64,000 bases of DNA. It comes from Pelodera strongyloides (taxonomy: Eukaryota > Nematoda > Chromadorea > Rhabditida > Rhabditidae). Under the pieces are notes generated by a model. That model ran no database searches, was not told where the DNA came from, and was given only the letters and a program-made list of their open reading frames with translations. Of this stretch, positions 23,774-35,896 are shown in pieces. The position numbers were made by a program, and so were the translations under genes. The stretch's first letter is position 1; every line of letters begins with the position of its first letter. The stretch is taken from assembly GCA_036852015.1 (NCBI GenBank), contig JAANDG010000322.1, positions 1 through 64,000 on the forward strand. The letters run 5' to 3'.

Positions 23774-26700
23774 TCACTTGTACCTATACATTCTCACTGA
23801 ATGACAGGTATGGTCCACCACAAATACCTGTCCATCTCGCTGCCCATCAGCTATCGATACTCCACAAGGCCGGCGAAGACGTGAACCATGCGAATCCAAC
23901 GAGTACATGAACGTGCCCTGAACATAAATTAAATAAACTTAATATGCACTAACACCTTCAAAACAGTTTGATATAGGCTCCTCCTACATTCAATAAGTGG
24001 GATACAGTTTTCAGAGAATGCCGATAGATCAACTTACTCGACAACAGTCTGGCTAAAATGAACGTGTGAAACATTTGGGTTTCCAGTCTTACTCCAAATA
24101 GAAACACCGATTTTGAGAAACTGAACTGCCGCATTATATGCAAATTGTGAGCTATAGAGGCATTCAATACGTGGGAATACAGTTTTCAGAATATGCTTCA
24201 CAAACAGCCTGACATACCGCGTTAAGTACAGTTTAAACTTAAACCGCCCACCTTGTAGTGCGAGACGGCGAGGTGAGCCTTATTTGTGCGAGAGTCAATC
24301 ACGCCACACACAATTTGTCCCGATTCCGAACAAGCTGAACACGACGAGACAATGGGACGCATCCTAAAAGCAAATTATAATTAAGACTAATTCCTGTAAT
24401 TTAACATCCAATACAGGACTTTTCCCCTTACGACATGAGAGCTTCAAGAGACTATAAGCAAATTCGAAGCTACTGTCTTGCACACACTTATGTCGTTACT
24501 CGTTACACATTACACATCACATCAGCAATTGGGAAGTATACATACACTTTCATCTTTAAAGCTACATAACGACCTGTTTTTTGAAGCGTATGGTGGACAA
24601 ATGATTCCTATGTGTTTATGAGAAGTGAGCTCGAACTGAACTCCATTTTTATTCTAATAATGCACACTTGCATATGATGCAATTACCCAAAATTAGTTTC
24701 AAAAACCGGCTGTTCACAAACCGCTTTAAGCATACATAAAAAAGAAGCACAAACTTCTTGTCACTTGAAACAGGCACTTCTCGGATGAACCTGCCGGCAC
24801 CATCGAAAAGTTGGATGCCCGCCGTGGTACCCACCTAAACGATACGAAACGGGTAAACGTGTTGGTTTTGAATAGTAACTTAGCAGACCGACGGAAACAC
24901 GACTTGTAGTCGAAGTATCACAGCGGATCCGGATGGTAGTTTGACAATATACGACAGTCAAAACCTCAAGGTCCACGGTCCACCCAATCCATTGGAAATT
25001 ACAGACTTACAACCCTAAAGCCGTTAGCGATCTCACAATCCACTTACAACAGCCCCTAAACAAAGAGAAGAAACAAAAATAACGCAAACTTAAACACTCA
25101 CAATAATGTCATCGTTCAGTCCCACATTCACACAAGTGATTTGTGCTTGGCGTCCGGGGAACGAGAAAAGGGGACGAAAAGAGGGGTCGAAGACGAATAT
25201 CTGAATAACATATAAATTACTTATACCGGAAACATATCCTGAGGCCGGTTGGCCGGTACCAATAAAATTTACCGCCGGGGTAAGTTACAGGAGTCTCCTG
25301 TTTAGCGTGCTCTCTGGGCTTTCTCTCGCAGCCCGTGAAAAGCACAGAAGGCGAGAGAGCATGCTAAACAGGAGACGCCTGTAACCTACTCCAGCGGTAA
25401 ATTTCATTGGATGTAGCCTCTGGATTGAACATTGCTAAATTTGCCGTCTACGTGCAGGCGAATGCCTGTTTTTCAAGAACCCTGCTAATGCATCCAAATT
25501 CAATCAAACAAAGTACACTATTATCTGGTAGATAACGAAAGAATGTACATGGAAAAACCCGGGAAGAGGGAAAGTGTCTGCTCTACTGTCTCCGTCCCTC
25601 CACAATTCGTTTTATTCTGTATAAACTTTCCATAACCATAACAACGCTTGCACTGCCCGGATTGGTCAATCAAACTTTTGGACAAAAGGCTGTTAAGATG
25701 AGGATGTGAAACATTTCGTTTTTTTTAAGATGAGGATGTGAAACAGCACTACGCAAGCAGGAAAAAAATGGAAAATCTGAGTCGATTAAAATAAACCAAT
25801 TTCGCACTTTTTCCATATCAGCAATCAGATATCGTCCACGTCGATCAATAGCCAAGTCGATCGGTTCTTTGAATTCGGAGAAAGCCATTGTCTGAAGAGG
25901 AGAAAACTGGTGTATACTTAAAAATTACAGTTCAAACAAGACTATATATACATTTTACTTGTACGAGGATACCGTCATAGCTCAAATACAAAACGCCGTA
26001 ACGATATACACAAGCAACTAACTACTGTACAACAGATAAAGTCAAAGTAGTCCAGTCATATTCAACTAAAGGGCCATCCTAGGACGACAGCTCTACGCCC
26101 AATATGCTACGTTTCAGGTTCCAAACTCCAACAATAAAGATGTGGGAAAACTGCGCGACTCAACTAACCGAGGATTCGTAAAACAATCACGAACCTCCGC
26201 CACCTCTCCCTTGTGATTAATCCTCGAAACACTCTTTGTCTTCCAGTTGAGCACTGCGATATGATCATCGTCCACTAAAGCCATTCCCACAGCTGATTCG
26301 CCTTCCAGACAAGAAGAGTAGACATCCGAGATCACGTCCCCGTTGTCCTTCACGATACGAACTGCAAATAGGGAAACTATTTACAAATTACATATTCAAA
26401 ACAAAACGGAAAAGCAACGCATGGGGAAGAACGGGAAGCCAAACTGCCAAGCAGAAAAAAACGCATCCCCCGCGGACGAAGAAACACGACGCTATAAACC
26501 TTCCGCACCTGTTCCATGTACTTGACTGATGTTCTATCTAATTGATTGTACGTTTGAATAAAATAGTTTTATATTTTTATAAACGCAAAAAAAGGTGAAG
26601 TCACAGAGCATCGTGAGAAGAAAGACGCATCGGGTCTATTCACTCTATTCTAATAGTTTACGATCTGTGCGAATGGCTAGAAACGTAGAAAAAACTGCGA

Positions 26701-29700
26701 AGGTCCCGCTTATTAGACTCCTTCTTCCTTCTATAATAATAATAGCCAGACGGCTATTGCCGCCTGAGGCGATCTTCCAATACTTCAACCTTCAAAGCCT
26801 CACAAAAATGGGCATACTTATGTGAAACGTTTGAAATGTATTGCCCATAATTAAGCTAGTGAGAATCGTATTACTTATTTTGGAGTTGCGATAAGTTGGA
26901 CTGCTTATACCAAATCCTTGAAAAGTGTTATGTATTTCGTTTCCGACATTGTGACAAAAAAATCTTTCTCCTTTATATAATAAGATAATACTAATATATC
27001 ACCTCTATTGTTGCACGTGTCGAGGACGTAGAAGATGTGATCTCCTTTCAGACAAACCCTCGTCGGTTGATTCAGTTCAACGCTCAATTGCCATCTGAAC
27101 AAATTGATCAGATACAGACTTCGATAATATTCTATCCATGCATTAAAGACTCTAAAAATCATACTCCACTGGCTGACGTGATAAAGTAAATTTGAAGTGG
27201 AAGAAACAGAAATATAAGGTCCTTGGAAGTGAACAAATAATAAAAAAATTTCTCTCTTCACCCCCTCAATGTTTCAAGAACTAAATATAAGGGCTAAGAA
27301 AAACGACCATTAGTGAATCTCGTCCCGTCCCGTTATATATGCTCAATTTGGTTGCACAGTAATATAAGGAAACTGGAAAATTTACTGCTAACACCGTATT
27401 CGACTAAAGACAAAACTCGTTATTCACCGGGACTTTTAAATATTATGCAATCCTCATAAAGCTGTACAGACACAAGTCGACAAATACAGTTTGACTATAA
27501 AACATAAAACAAAAAAAAAACCATACTTTGGTGGGTGGTGACTGCTGACATTCACCAAATACGGACTGTTCTTGATTTGTCGGCCAAATATTCGCGCAGA
27601 AACGGTATAATCGCCAGGTTCCGCAACTCTGGAAATATGGAAACAATAAATGGATAAGTAATATTAATATAAGAACTATATTGGAGAAAAAAGTATTCTG
27701 AATAAGAAATATATAAATTAACTAAAGTGATAAGGTTCACTGAGTGACCGACAACGACTGAAAGTACTATTACTACTGTACGGCCAAAAATTAGCATAGA
27801 GGGCAGGTAAGTGTCTATAACATGAATTCTGGAATTCTGAATAGTAAATACGTAATTAACAAAACATCTATTAGAACTGACAAACTACAAACTACAATAC
27901 TACCGTAAGAAAAATACTGTACCTGAACCACACATCATATGTGCCATCATCATTATCTTTGAGTGAAAAGGGCACACATTTGCCGGATGTTTCCACAGTG
28001 ATGTCTATCGGATCACCACCATTTACCCTAAACAAATACCATGGATAACGATCTCAAGTCCACTCACAATTCAAGTAGTTTACAACTCACATACATCTGT
28101 TATTAGTTACATTTCTCTATATTTTGAACTTTCGAGTAACATAATTGTGATATGTAGTTTGGTCCCTTGTCAGTACCAAATGTTGTGGTTGTCAAGCATT
28201 TTTCGGCTTAGGGTATCCATTTGTGTGTCTTTTTTGATATATAAACTATTATACGGAACTAGCCCCATTCCCATTTATACATGACATCGAAAACAAGGAA
28301 CTACGTGGGAATTGTGTGGAACGATGTGATATTCTACAAATTCAATTACTAACTACTTTACAGTATCCCCTCCCTTACCTCGGTTTTCCAGCCACATCAA
28401 ATGTCTTCAGAATGAGCCTGGTCTCGGTGAATGTGGTGGGAGGTTCCGTCTGTTCAATAATACTCTGAGCTGGGAAGGTGGTCGAGGCGGACAAGGAGCC
28501 GAATCGGGACAGACATCGTTGCACATCTGAAAGGCAATAATTATCGAATTGAACAAAGTTCGTTCTTCACTGTGAGAAATATTTGATAGAAATCAGATAA
28601 ACGCTATCGCATACATCCAGAAATAAGCACACGGCTATACCGTATTCTCGGTCAAAACCGCAAAACTATTCTACGCAAAATGTACCGTTATCATAGCTAA
28701 AGCAGCAAATCCGCATCCCAATCACCAGCGGAACTGAAACCAAATACTACCACGATGCACACTCATATTATGTCTAAAATCTGAATATCAATACTCACCA
28801 CATATCATTTCACTGCTATTCGTGTTGAGTCTGAGGAATGCGTTTTCCCTTGGTTCGGTGAGCAATCTTTCCGCGTCCGCATCGAATTCCTTGAGACGGC
28901 GGGCCATATCACGCACATCAACCTCACTTGATTCAAGTTCCTGCAAGTTTTTCATTATATAGATCATTCCTTACCTTACAGTTATCCTTTCCAGCATTTA
29001 GCGTAACTATAAGGAAACGATCATGTTGATATCGATATAAAAAATAGTGAATCCATGTAAAAGACATATGTGACCCCTTGAATTAACACACACGCACGCA
29101 TACGACTTCTTTATAATACCCCATGTCCCTCTACATTATGCACATAGCGCATCCTACGTATGCACCAAGATAGTCATGCAGGCTTCCAGACCTCAACTTG
29201 TCCTCTCGTGTACGGTACATGTACAACCCACACTAAATACAGTACAAGTACAAAGTACAAACCTTCTGCAGCTTCTTTTTCTCATCGTCAATGCTTTCCA
29301 TCTGATCTCTAAGCACTTTTCTCTTCTCGTCCCTCCTGATACGCACACTCTCTATTAACTCTCGCCGTCGAGCCTCTACCAGGTGAGAAACTTCCTAAAC
29401 AATAAGACAAACTTCACTCATATTGATATTTCCGTGTGTATGGCATAAAAGTATAAATTTATAAATGCTCAATGTTCAATTAAACCTTTTTGCATGGTAA
29501 TATTTGAACATAAAACAACGGAACCGAAAGTTAGAATATCTCCATCCAAAGAACACTAGAACACACCTGAACGTTACGATACAGAAAAATAAGGACTTGA
29601 CTTCAAGCTCAAAAATACATTGTAGTTTGTAGTATTGGCGAACAAGGGTCTAAGGTCGAGGGTGAGAATTTAAAAATGTTTTATGCTCGACCCAAGCTAT

Positions 29701-31807
29701 GGGGTCAGATAGAAGTGAACTTGGAAATCTTATCGGTCTTCAGATTTCAGATAAGAAAAAAATCAGAACAATGGATTGCTTGCAGATTGCGTATTAAAAA
29801 TACACGAACAAACCCCTCTCCCTAATTTTCAAAGTAATCTTTTTTTGCAGAAATTTACTCTAGTACTTAGATAAAACTATTCAATTATACAAATAGGAAA
29901 CGGAGGACTAACTCTTCAACATTTAAATAAAGAAAATAAACTCGAAATCGAGGTTTTCGATGCACCATTCACCGTTCCTACGCCTACCAATACTAAAGTA
30001 AAAGAAAGGTTCGAGGAAACTATTAGGTAATAGTCAGCTCAGCGCAAAATGACATGACTCATTGCCAAACAAAATTCACTTCTCAGTCATGAGTCATCAA
30101 ATATAAGTAGTAAGTAATAACACACAAACGAGGAGCCTGATTTCAAATAAATTAGGGTTCACCGGTCGGCTCACAAACAATTCCTATTAAATTGAAACTC
30201 CTCACCTCTCACTCATCAACTCATCATACAGGATCACAGAAAATGTGTCAAATTCACAATTTACACAAAGGTGTTACCTATACCTACTCATTGGACATAG
30301 TTGACGACAATGCATCCTACTAGAATTCAATGTGAATGTGCCTTATATTATAAACTTGATAATATGTTGACATTATGAAGCATCATACAATACGCGCAAC
30401 CAGATAATGGCATGCGGTGTTTTATACGGAGTGGATGCGCCTGGGAAAGCAGGCGGGTCGTAAATTTTTATGAGTGAATTTCATTTTCATTTCGAGAGAT
30501 ATGCTAATGCAATGACCTCATCGGGATGTGATACACATATACTAATGAAAGCCCTAATGGAAGTCACCATAGAACAGCTGAGTGCTCACTACTCAAAAAA
30601 ATACAATATACAAAAAGGCATGAACAAAATTAAAAACATTATTATGAATAATAATAGAATAAGTAGGAGAGTGCAAAACAATAATTTCGTAACTAACTTC
30701 AACAGTAAAGTACTGTACTTTCTTATAATAAAAAAGAAAATACATAAGCACAAATGTGTACAATACAGAACAAAACAAGCATCTAACGGAATGTGAAAAA
30801 CTGTAAACTATCTCGAACAAAAACAAGAAGAAAAGAGCGAAACCGATTAATCAATAATCAAGTAATATTGATGTTGTAATGATTGATGGGCGTAAAATTA
30901 ATCTACAGTCGAGGATCTTCGCACGCGAAATGTTTCACGTTGCGCATAAAACAAAACTAAAATAGAATGAAACAGTCACTACGAGCGAAACAGATGCGGA
31001 ATAAGTTCGTCATTGTCAATTGTAATGACATTCTACTGTACATCTCCTATCTAGTTAGAACTGACGATATACACTCAACCGCACTCTTTCTTACGTACAA
31101 CAGTGACCGACTCACCGCAAATAAAAACACCTACGAGGATCAGAAAACACTACTAAGGACTCAAAAGATCCGAAATCGAAAATAAGATATGAGCGCTAGT
31201 TAATCCAGAGTATTATAAATCAGAAGTTCACGATAAGTACCAGCACCAGCAGGGCAAAAGTTTGTGTGTATGGGACCCACACAATTTCAATTCGCTACGT
31301 TACATATACACATCTACCTACCACTAAACTAACGCAAAACGCATTAACTGTTTGAAAGATAACCTTCAACCTCGAAAGGTAGAAATAGAATGAAGACACG
31401 TATAAATAAGCCCGAATTGCCCAAATAAATAATTGTATAATGCTATATCGCTCAGAATTCCCAAAAGTTTTGGCCAACAACGGGGGGAACAGCGCAAGTG
31501 TTTGTTTTGAGAAAAAAGTGCGAATGTTAGGAGAAAGACAATCGTATATACAATACAACTCTATTTCTCTCTCCTCTCTGCTACGCTCTCACTCTCTAAT
31601 CACATACAATATAAACAACGACAAAGAGGAGTACACTTGAGTTTGCGTAAACCATGGAATGTAAGTTGACTACCAGACTATTAAAGAAAAATAAGTAAAT
31701 GAAGCAAAATAGCGAATCGACAACTAATCGTGAGATTATAAAACGTGGAAGTGCAAAGGGCAGACCATCCTAGAAAGAGAGAGATAGAGAGATAGAGATA
31801 GGAATGA

Positions 31808-31838
<31 letters not shown>

Positions 31839-34800
31839 GATAGAGAGAAGCGCCAAGAAACTCCAAAAGGAGAAGAAAATAGCAAAATGTTTGCAGGTGC
31901 AGAAAATGAAAAAGGCACAGAACAGAACCAAAAGTGAGATCAGATAAGGAACAGAGTAAGCGGGAGAGGAATTTTCACGGTCTATGTCACAGACTTTCTC
32001 TTACCACCGTAGTCGTAATACAAATAGCATAATCAGATACTCCTTACTCCATCATACAATAAAATCTACTTTTCGACAAACTCAAACGTTCGCACAGTGG
32101 CGCATTGGAAATAAAGAAACAGAACTTGAACCGGTAGTTAAGTAAAAAGATATGATAAATAACAATAAATAACAATAAATAAAGACTAACCTGGAAAGTC
32201 AAGTTGATCTGATCGACAATCTTGTCCACATTCTCATCGAGTTGTTTAATTTCTTGTTCCACACAAGCACACGCCTAAAAGGGATACGAGTTATCGAAGA
32301 ATTGTTCGTTTTGAATTTTCATCCTCGTATGCACACCTTTTGGAGTATTTAAATAAATAAATAAATACAAGGACAACTACGACACTATGTAGTGACAAGA
32401 AAAGGGCGGGGCCCGGGCCCGTTAATATAATAAAAAACTGATTAACTCATCAACTCATCACTACTGGTATGATCGGAAGCCATTTTACACATTGCTCGAT
32501 TTGCTTCAGATTTTGGAAACAAACGAAACGAGTATAATATTTAATATTAGTTAGCAACAATGTTGAACTGAGCCCGTGTTAGATTATCTAGTTTTCGCAC
32601 GCACTTCCACCGTGCTTCCCCTCCCCGAAGCTACACTCTTACTTTGGACTTTGGAATCCTACCATTCCTACCTTACTGGATGCCGTACCTTTCAGGAGTT
32701 CGGAAAGGTACGGTATCAAGATGTAAGGTACCAGTTTACGAATATTTCCTTGAATATCCCAATTCTCTCACCTGATCAAGCAGTCGAATGCGTCCTTTCG
32801 CTCGATACAAAGCAATCTCGCTCATTCGTTTCAGCGCGATCGCAAATGGGATCACAGTATGCAGATTGCATTTTTTGCTAGAAAAAAAGAACATATAAAC
32901 TGAGCAGAACACAAGAAATACAATAATCACGATATGCTATGCAGTAGTGAACACTCGTATGTAGGGCGATTAGCTTACAAGCCGTCACTGAGCCACTCGC
33001 AACTACACTCCGTGGAAATGGGGAATATTTCAACTTAAGGGAAATAACAACTTCACATACCCAACCCAATACCCACCGATACTACTGAATGCGAAATAGT
33101 GATATAATATAGCACTATAAAATGCACTACACACTATGCAATATGCTAATTCGGATGGTGGTTTCGTCGGTCAGTTCGTCAACGAGTTTATGGGTTTATG
33201 CCATGTATAAAACTAAAACTTACTTGACTAGCGACTGTTGACAGAGTGGACAGAATACTAGATCACATCCTTCACAATAGAGGAGACCGTCCTCGGGATG
33301 AACCGCACAATGCGCAACCACGTCCTAGAATTCAGACATAGAGTATTTAAGCGGAGGTTTCGCGCGAATTCGCATGCGAATTCGCGCTAAACCGTAACTT
33401 AAATACTCTAACAATTGTTCCATCTGAGCGCGGAACGCGAAATCACGCTCCAAACACTTTCGGAGGCTCTTCCAAACTTTATATTTGATAATTTGATGAA
33501 ACTAGGATCCATGCCCTAGGTTAGGATACAGTATACAGCTCATACACCATAACACAAACACAGTATCAAAATCACAGCTGCACAACAATAACAATCATGT
33601 TTCTATTTCCAACACTGATATAAAATGAAAGATAAGATATCATTCTGTTTTGCATGTTTTGAACAAACTACAGACAATAACCAAAGTAGACAAAATAAAA
33701 CAAAAAGGAATTCTCCAATATCATTCAATCAGATCAGCTCCTAATCAATAATGCTCACCTTTCTCTGTCTATTCATCACATCCAATAATTGATTGATCAT
33801 AAAAGAAGCGGGCAATGCCGTGACACCTCCCGACGGCAGAGGACACACTTCACGACACATCGGACAACGGAGACACTCGGCCGGACCATTCTGGCTCTGG
33901 AATACAGAATATCAATTATCAATCGATACTGAGACGTGAGACATTAATTACCCTCCATGACCATGTCTTATGTCGTCAGAGAGAATGAAACTCTACTGCC
34001 AACAAAATGCCTTGTGTTTGTGTTTTTGTAGTTAGGTGAACGCTTTGTGCTTTGATACTCTGGATATAATCAGGAACAAAACTTAAAACAAGTGATCAAT
34101 CTACCTGTTGATGTGCGGACAGTAACTCCAGACATGACAAACACACACTGTGTGAACAAGGTAAAAGTTTCGCTTTTCGGGTTTCCTGAAATTAAATCAT
34201 ATTACTGGTCAATACTACGTCATCACAAATACTACAAATACAAACCATTAATAAACCATAATATAAATGGTTTGTAGTTTGTAGTATAAGTTGTATAAAA
34301 CACCAGGAAAACCGAAAACCACAAAAGTTCCAAAAATGCAGAATGTTTCACTGTTCCTTGAAGAAAACATTGCATTACTGGTACACTAATTGATGATCCA
34401 CTCACATTGATGATTCTCTTTATCCACATAGTACTGCTTACTACTGGGTTCTTGGATCTTCGCCATCAAACAAGTCACTCGCATGAGTATTGCCACTGCC
34501 AGGCAAACTACCCGGGCTCACATCCAGAAAAAATAAGGGCACGTTCGGGATACACTTTCCGAAAGGTTCTCATGCAAATTCATCGTTCGGGATGGAACGT
34601 TCTAATACATGGAGAAAGCAAAAAATACAGTATGAATTAGCATGGAAAAGTACAAAGTAGCCTGGTTTGCATGCTAATTAAAAATCTATTTCTTGCTTAG
34701 AAGCTTTCCAAAAAGTCCGCCCTGAACCGAACGATAAATTTGCATGAGACCCTTTCGGAAAGAGCATCCCGAACGCGCCCTCAACAATCAAAATAAATTT

Positions 34801-35197
34801 ATAAAAGATTACAACTTACTTGATCGTACTGGCACAGACAAGTGGAACAAGTAAGAAAGGTTTCCGAAAAGTCTTCCAGATTGATATTCACAGTCTCTAC
34901 CAGGGTCGAACTCGTCATACAACTGAAACACATACACATTTAGTTTGGTTTGCGTTTGGTGAGCTGTTAGCTGTTATGCAAATAGATGGACCAGCAAAAC
35001 TGCAACATTGTAAATACAACCCGCGAGCAGAAAAATATTGAAAACAATAAAACAAACAGTAGCAGACGATCGACACTAATGCAAAATAGACAAAATTAAT
35101 ACGGCATACTTCGGTCTAATTGTAAGTTCACCACAGCCATAAGAAACTCAAATAGGTGTAATTATAATTTACATAATCAAAACACGTACTTGTCCAT
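23774..35197 (-). CDS. TRIM-NHL protein (RING, B-box, coiled coil, filamin, NHL)
   Basis: Nineteen coding exons, 685 residues: 35197-35190, 34922-34820, 34185-34105, 33896-33759, 33324-33224, 32877-32772, 32274-32191, 29394-29263, 28940-28799, 28526-28379, 28027-27923, 27628-27527, 27094-27003, 26361-26165, 25891-25808, 25200-25102, 24834-24755, 24363-24252, 23917-23774. The RING is C3HC4: C28, C31, C47, H49, C52, C55, C75, C78. A B-box-like zinc motif follows (C116, H119, C127, C130, C135, C138, later H150). Residues about 152-290 are charged and helical (coiled coil). About 330-416 form a filamin/ABP280 repeat (DGTYDVWFRV, GDYTVSARIFG, NSPYLVNV). About 417-685 form NHL beta-propeller blades (EPIDLAIDRRGRYLIAD, VFVVDHTCHSVRMY). 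This architecture is that of TRIM2/3/71 and LIN-41 relatives: E3 ubiquitin ligases or RNA-binding repressors in the cytoplasm. I cannot say which subfamily. The start could also be the ATG four codons later. Introns of 1-3 kb near the 5' end hold GA tracts and MITEs. Confidence 0.9.
24560..24729. mobile_element. Diverged MITE family A copy
   Basis: Inverted ends near GACCTGTTTTTTGAAGCGTA and GTTTCAAAAACCGGCTGTTC, right end CGCTTTAA. It lies in a TRIM-NHL intron just beyond the donor side of exon 24755-24834. Confidence 0.7.
25240..25426. mobile_element. GC-richer hairpin MITE
   Basis: Left arm AATAAAATTTACCGCCGG then TTACAGGAGTCTCCTGTTTA; right arm TAAACAGGAGACGCCTGTAA then CCAGCGGTAAATTTCATT. 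The arms pair over about 80 bp each around a short loop. It sits in a TRIM-NHL intron. I saw no second copy in this window. Confidence 0.8.
26715..26790 (+). repeat. Dispersed repeat copy 1
   Basis: Contains GACGGCTATTGCCGCCTGAG and, before it, ACTCCTTCTT and TATAATAATA. The same blocks occur in the same order on the minus strand at 57425-57515. It lies in a TRIM-NHL intron. Confidence 0.6.
31770..31850. repeat. GA/GATA simple repeat
   Basis: AGAGAGATAGAGAG runs in a large TRIM-NHL intron. Its reading frames are artefacts. Confidence 0.9.
33341..33408. mobile_element. 68-bp palindrome
   Basis: Arms GAGTATTTAAG and CTTAAATACTC enclose GCGGAGGTTT/AAACCGT and a perfect centre CGCGAATTCG-CATG-CGAATTCGCG. 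It lies only 16 bp upstream (in gene direction) of the TRIM-NHL exon at 33324, so its hairpin would include the intron end. Confidence 0.8.
34536..34781. mobile_element. Foldback MITE, AGGGC-ended
   Basis: Left end AGGGCACGTTCGGGATACAC, right end GCATCCCGAACGCGCCCT, with TTTCCGAAAGG / CCTTTCGGAAA next. About 246 bp, no coding capacity, in a TRIM-NHL intron. Confidence 0.75.
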
Positions 35198-35848
35198 GAT
35201 GCTTAACACAGGTGGGACCATGTTCGGGCAGGACTCTCAAAGATAGAACGCAAACAAATAATAATGAATTAACCTAGAAAATAAGGCAGGGTCAGAGTTC
35301 GTGGCAGGTAGCGTATCGAAATGCTCAGACTTCGATTTTAGATAACTGATAAATGAATATAGATGTGAATAAATGATTTATTGATTATAAGCACCAGCTG
35401 TTCGCTGTACCGCACAAACAGCTGATTACAGTACTTCTTTACAGTCCTGTATTCGCAGTTGTAAATGTTCACTATACGTGCGTGCCAAATAACCGACCGG
35501 TCTTTTAACAAACAATTACAAAACAGCCGTATTTCAAAGTGCACTGTCACTGTGTGACCACACAATTTTACAGCGCGTGGTAATTTCCCTTTAGTCAGGC
35601 AAAAACGTGATCTGGTCAGCAGGTCGGTCAGTTAGTTGAGAATACAAATAGAGCCACAGCTAACTCTCCCTGTCAAACAAATAACCGACGAGTAGAAGAG
35701 GGGAGACGGGGAGTGCACAAGACCGGACACAATTTGCTCATGTCATTTTGTACAGAGAGGGAGAGGGTTTTAGAGAAAGAGATACAACATACAAATTGCA
35801 TAGAGAACGTTAGAGAGACAGCAGAGACAAGGTATTCAGAATAGAAAA

Positions 35849-35849
<1 letters not shown>

Positions 35850-35892
<43 letters not shown>

Positions 35893-35896
35893 AAGG
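35850..35896. repeat. GA microsatellite
   Basis: GAGAGAGA run of about 45 bp upstream of the TRIM-NHL start. Confidence 0.9.
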
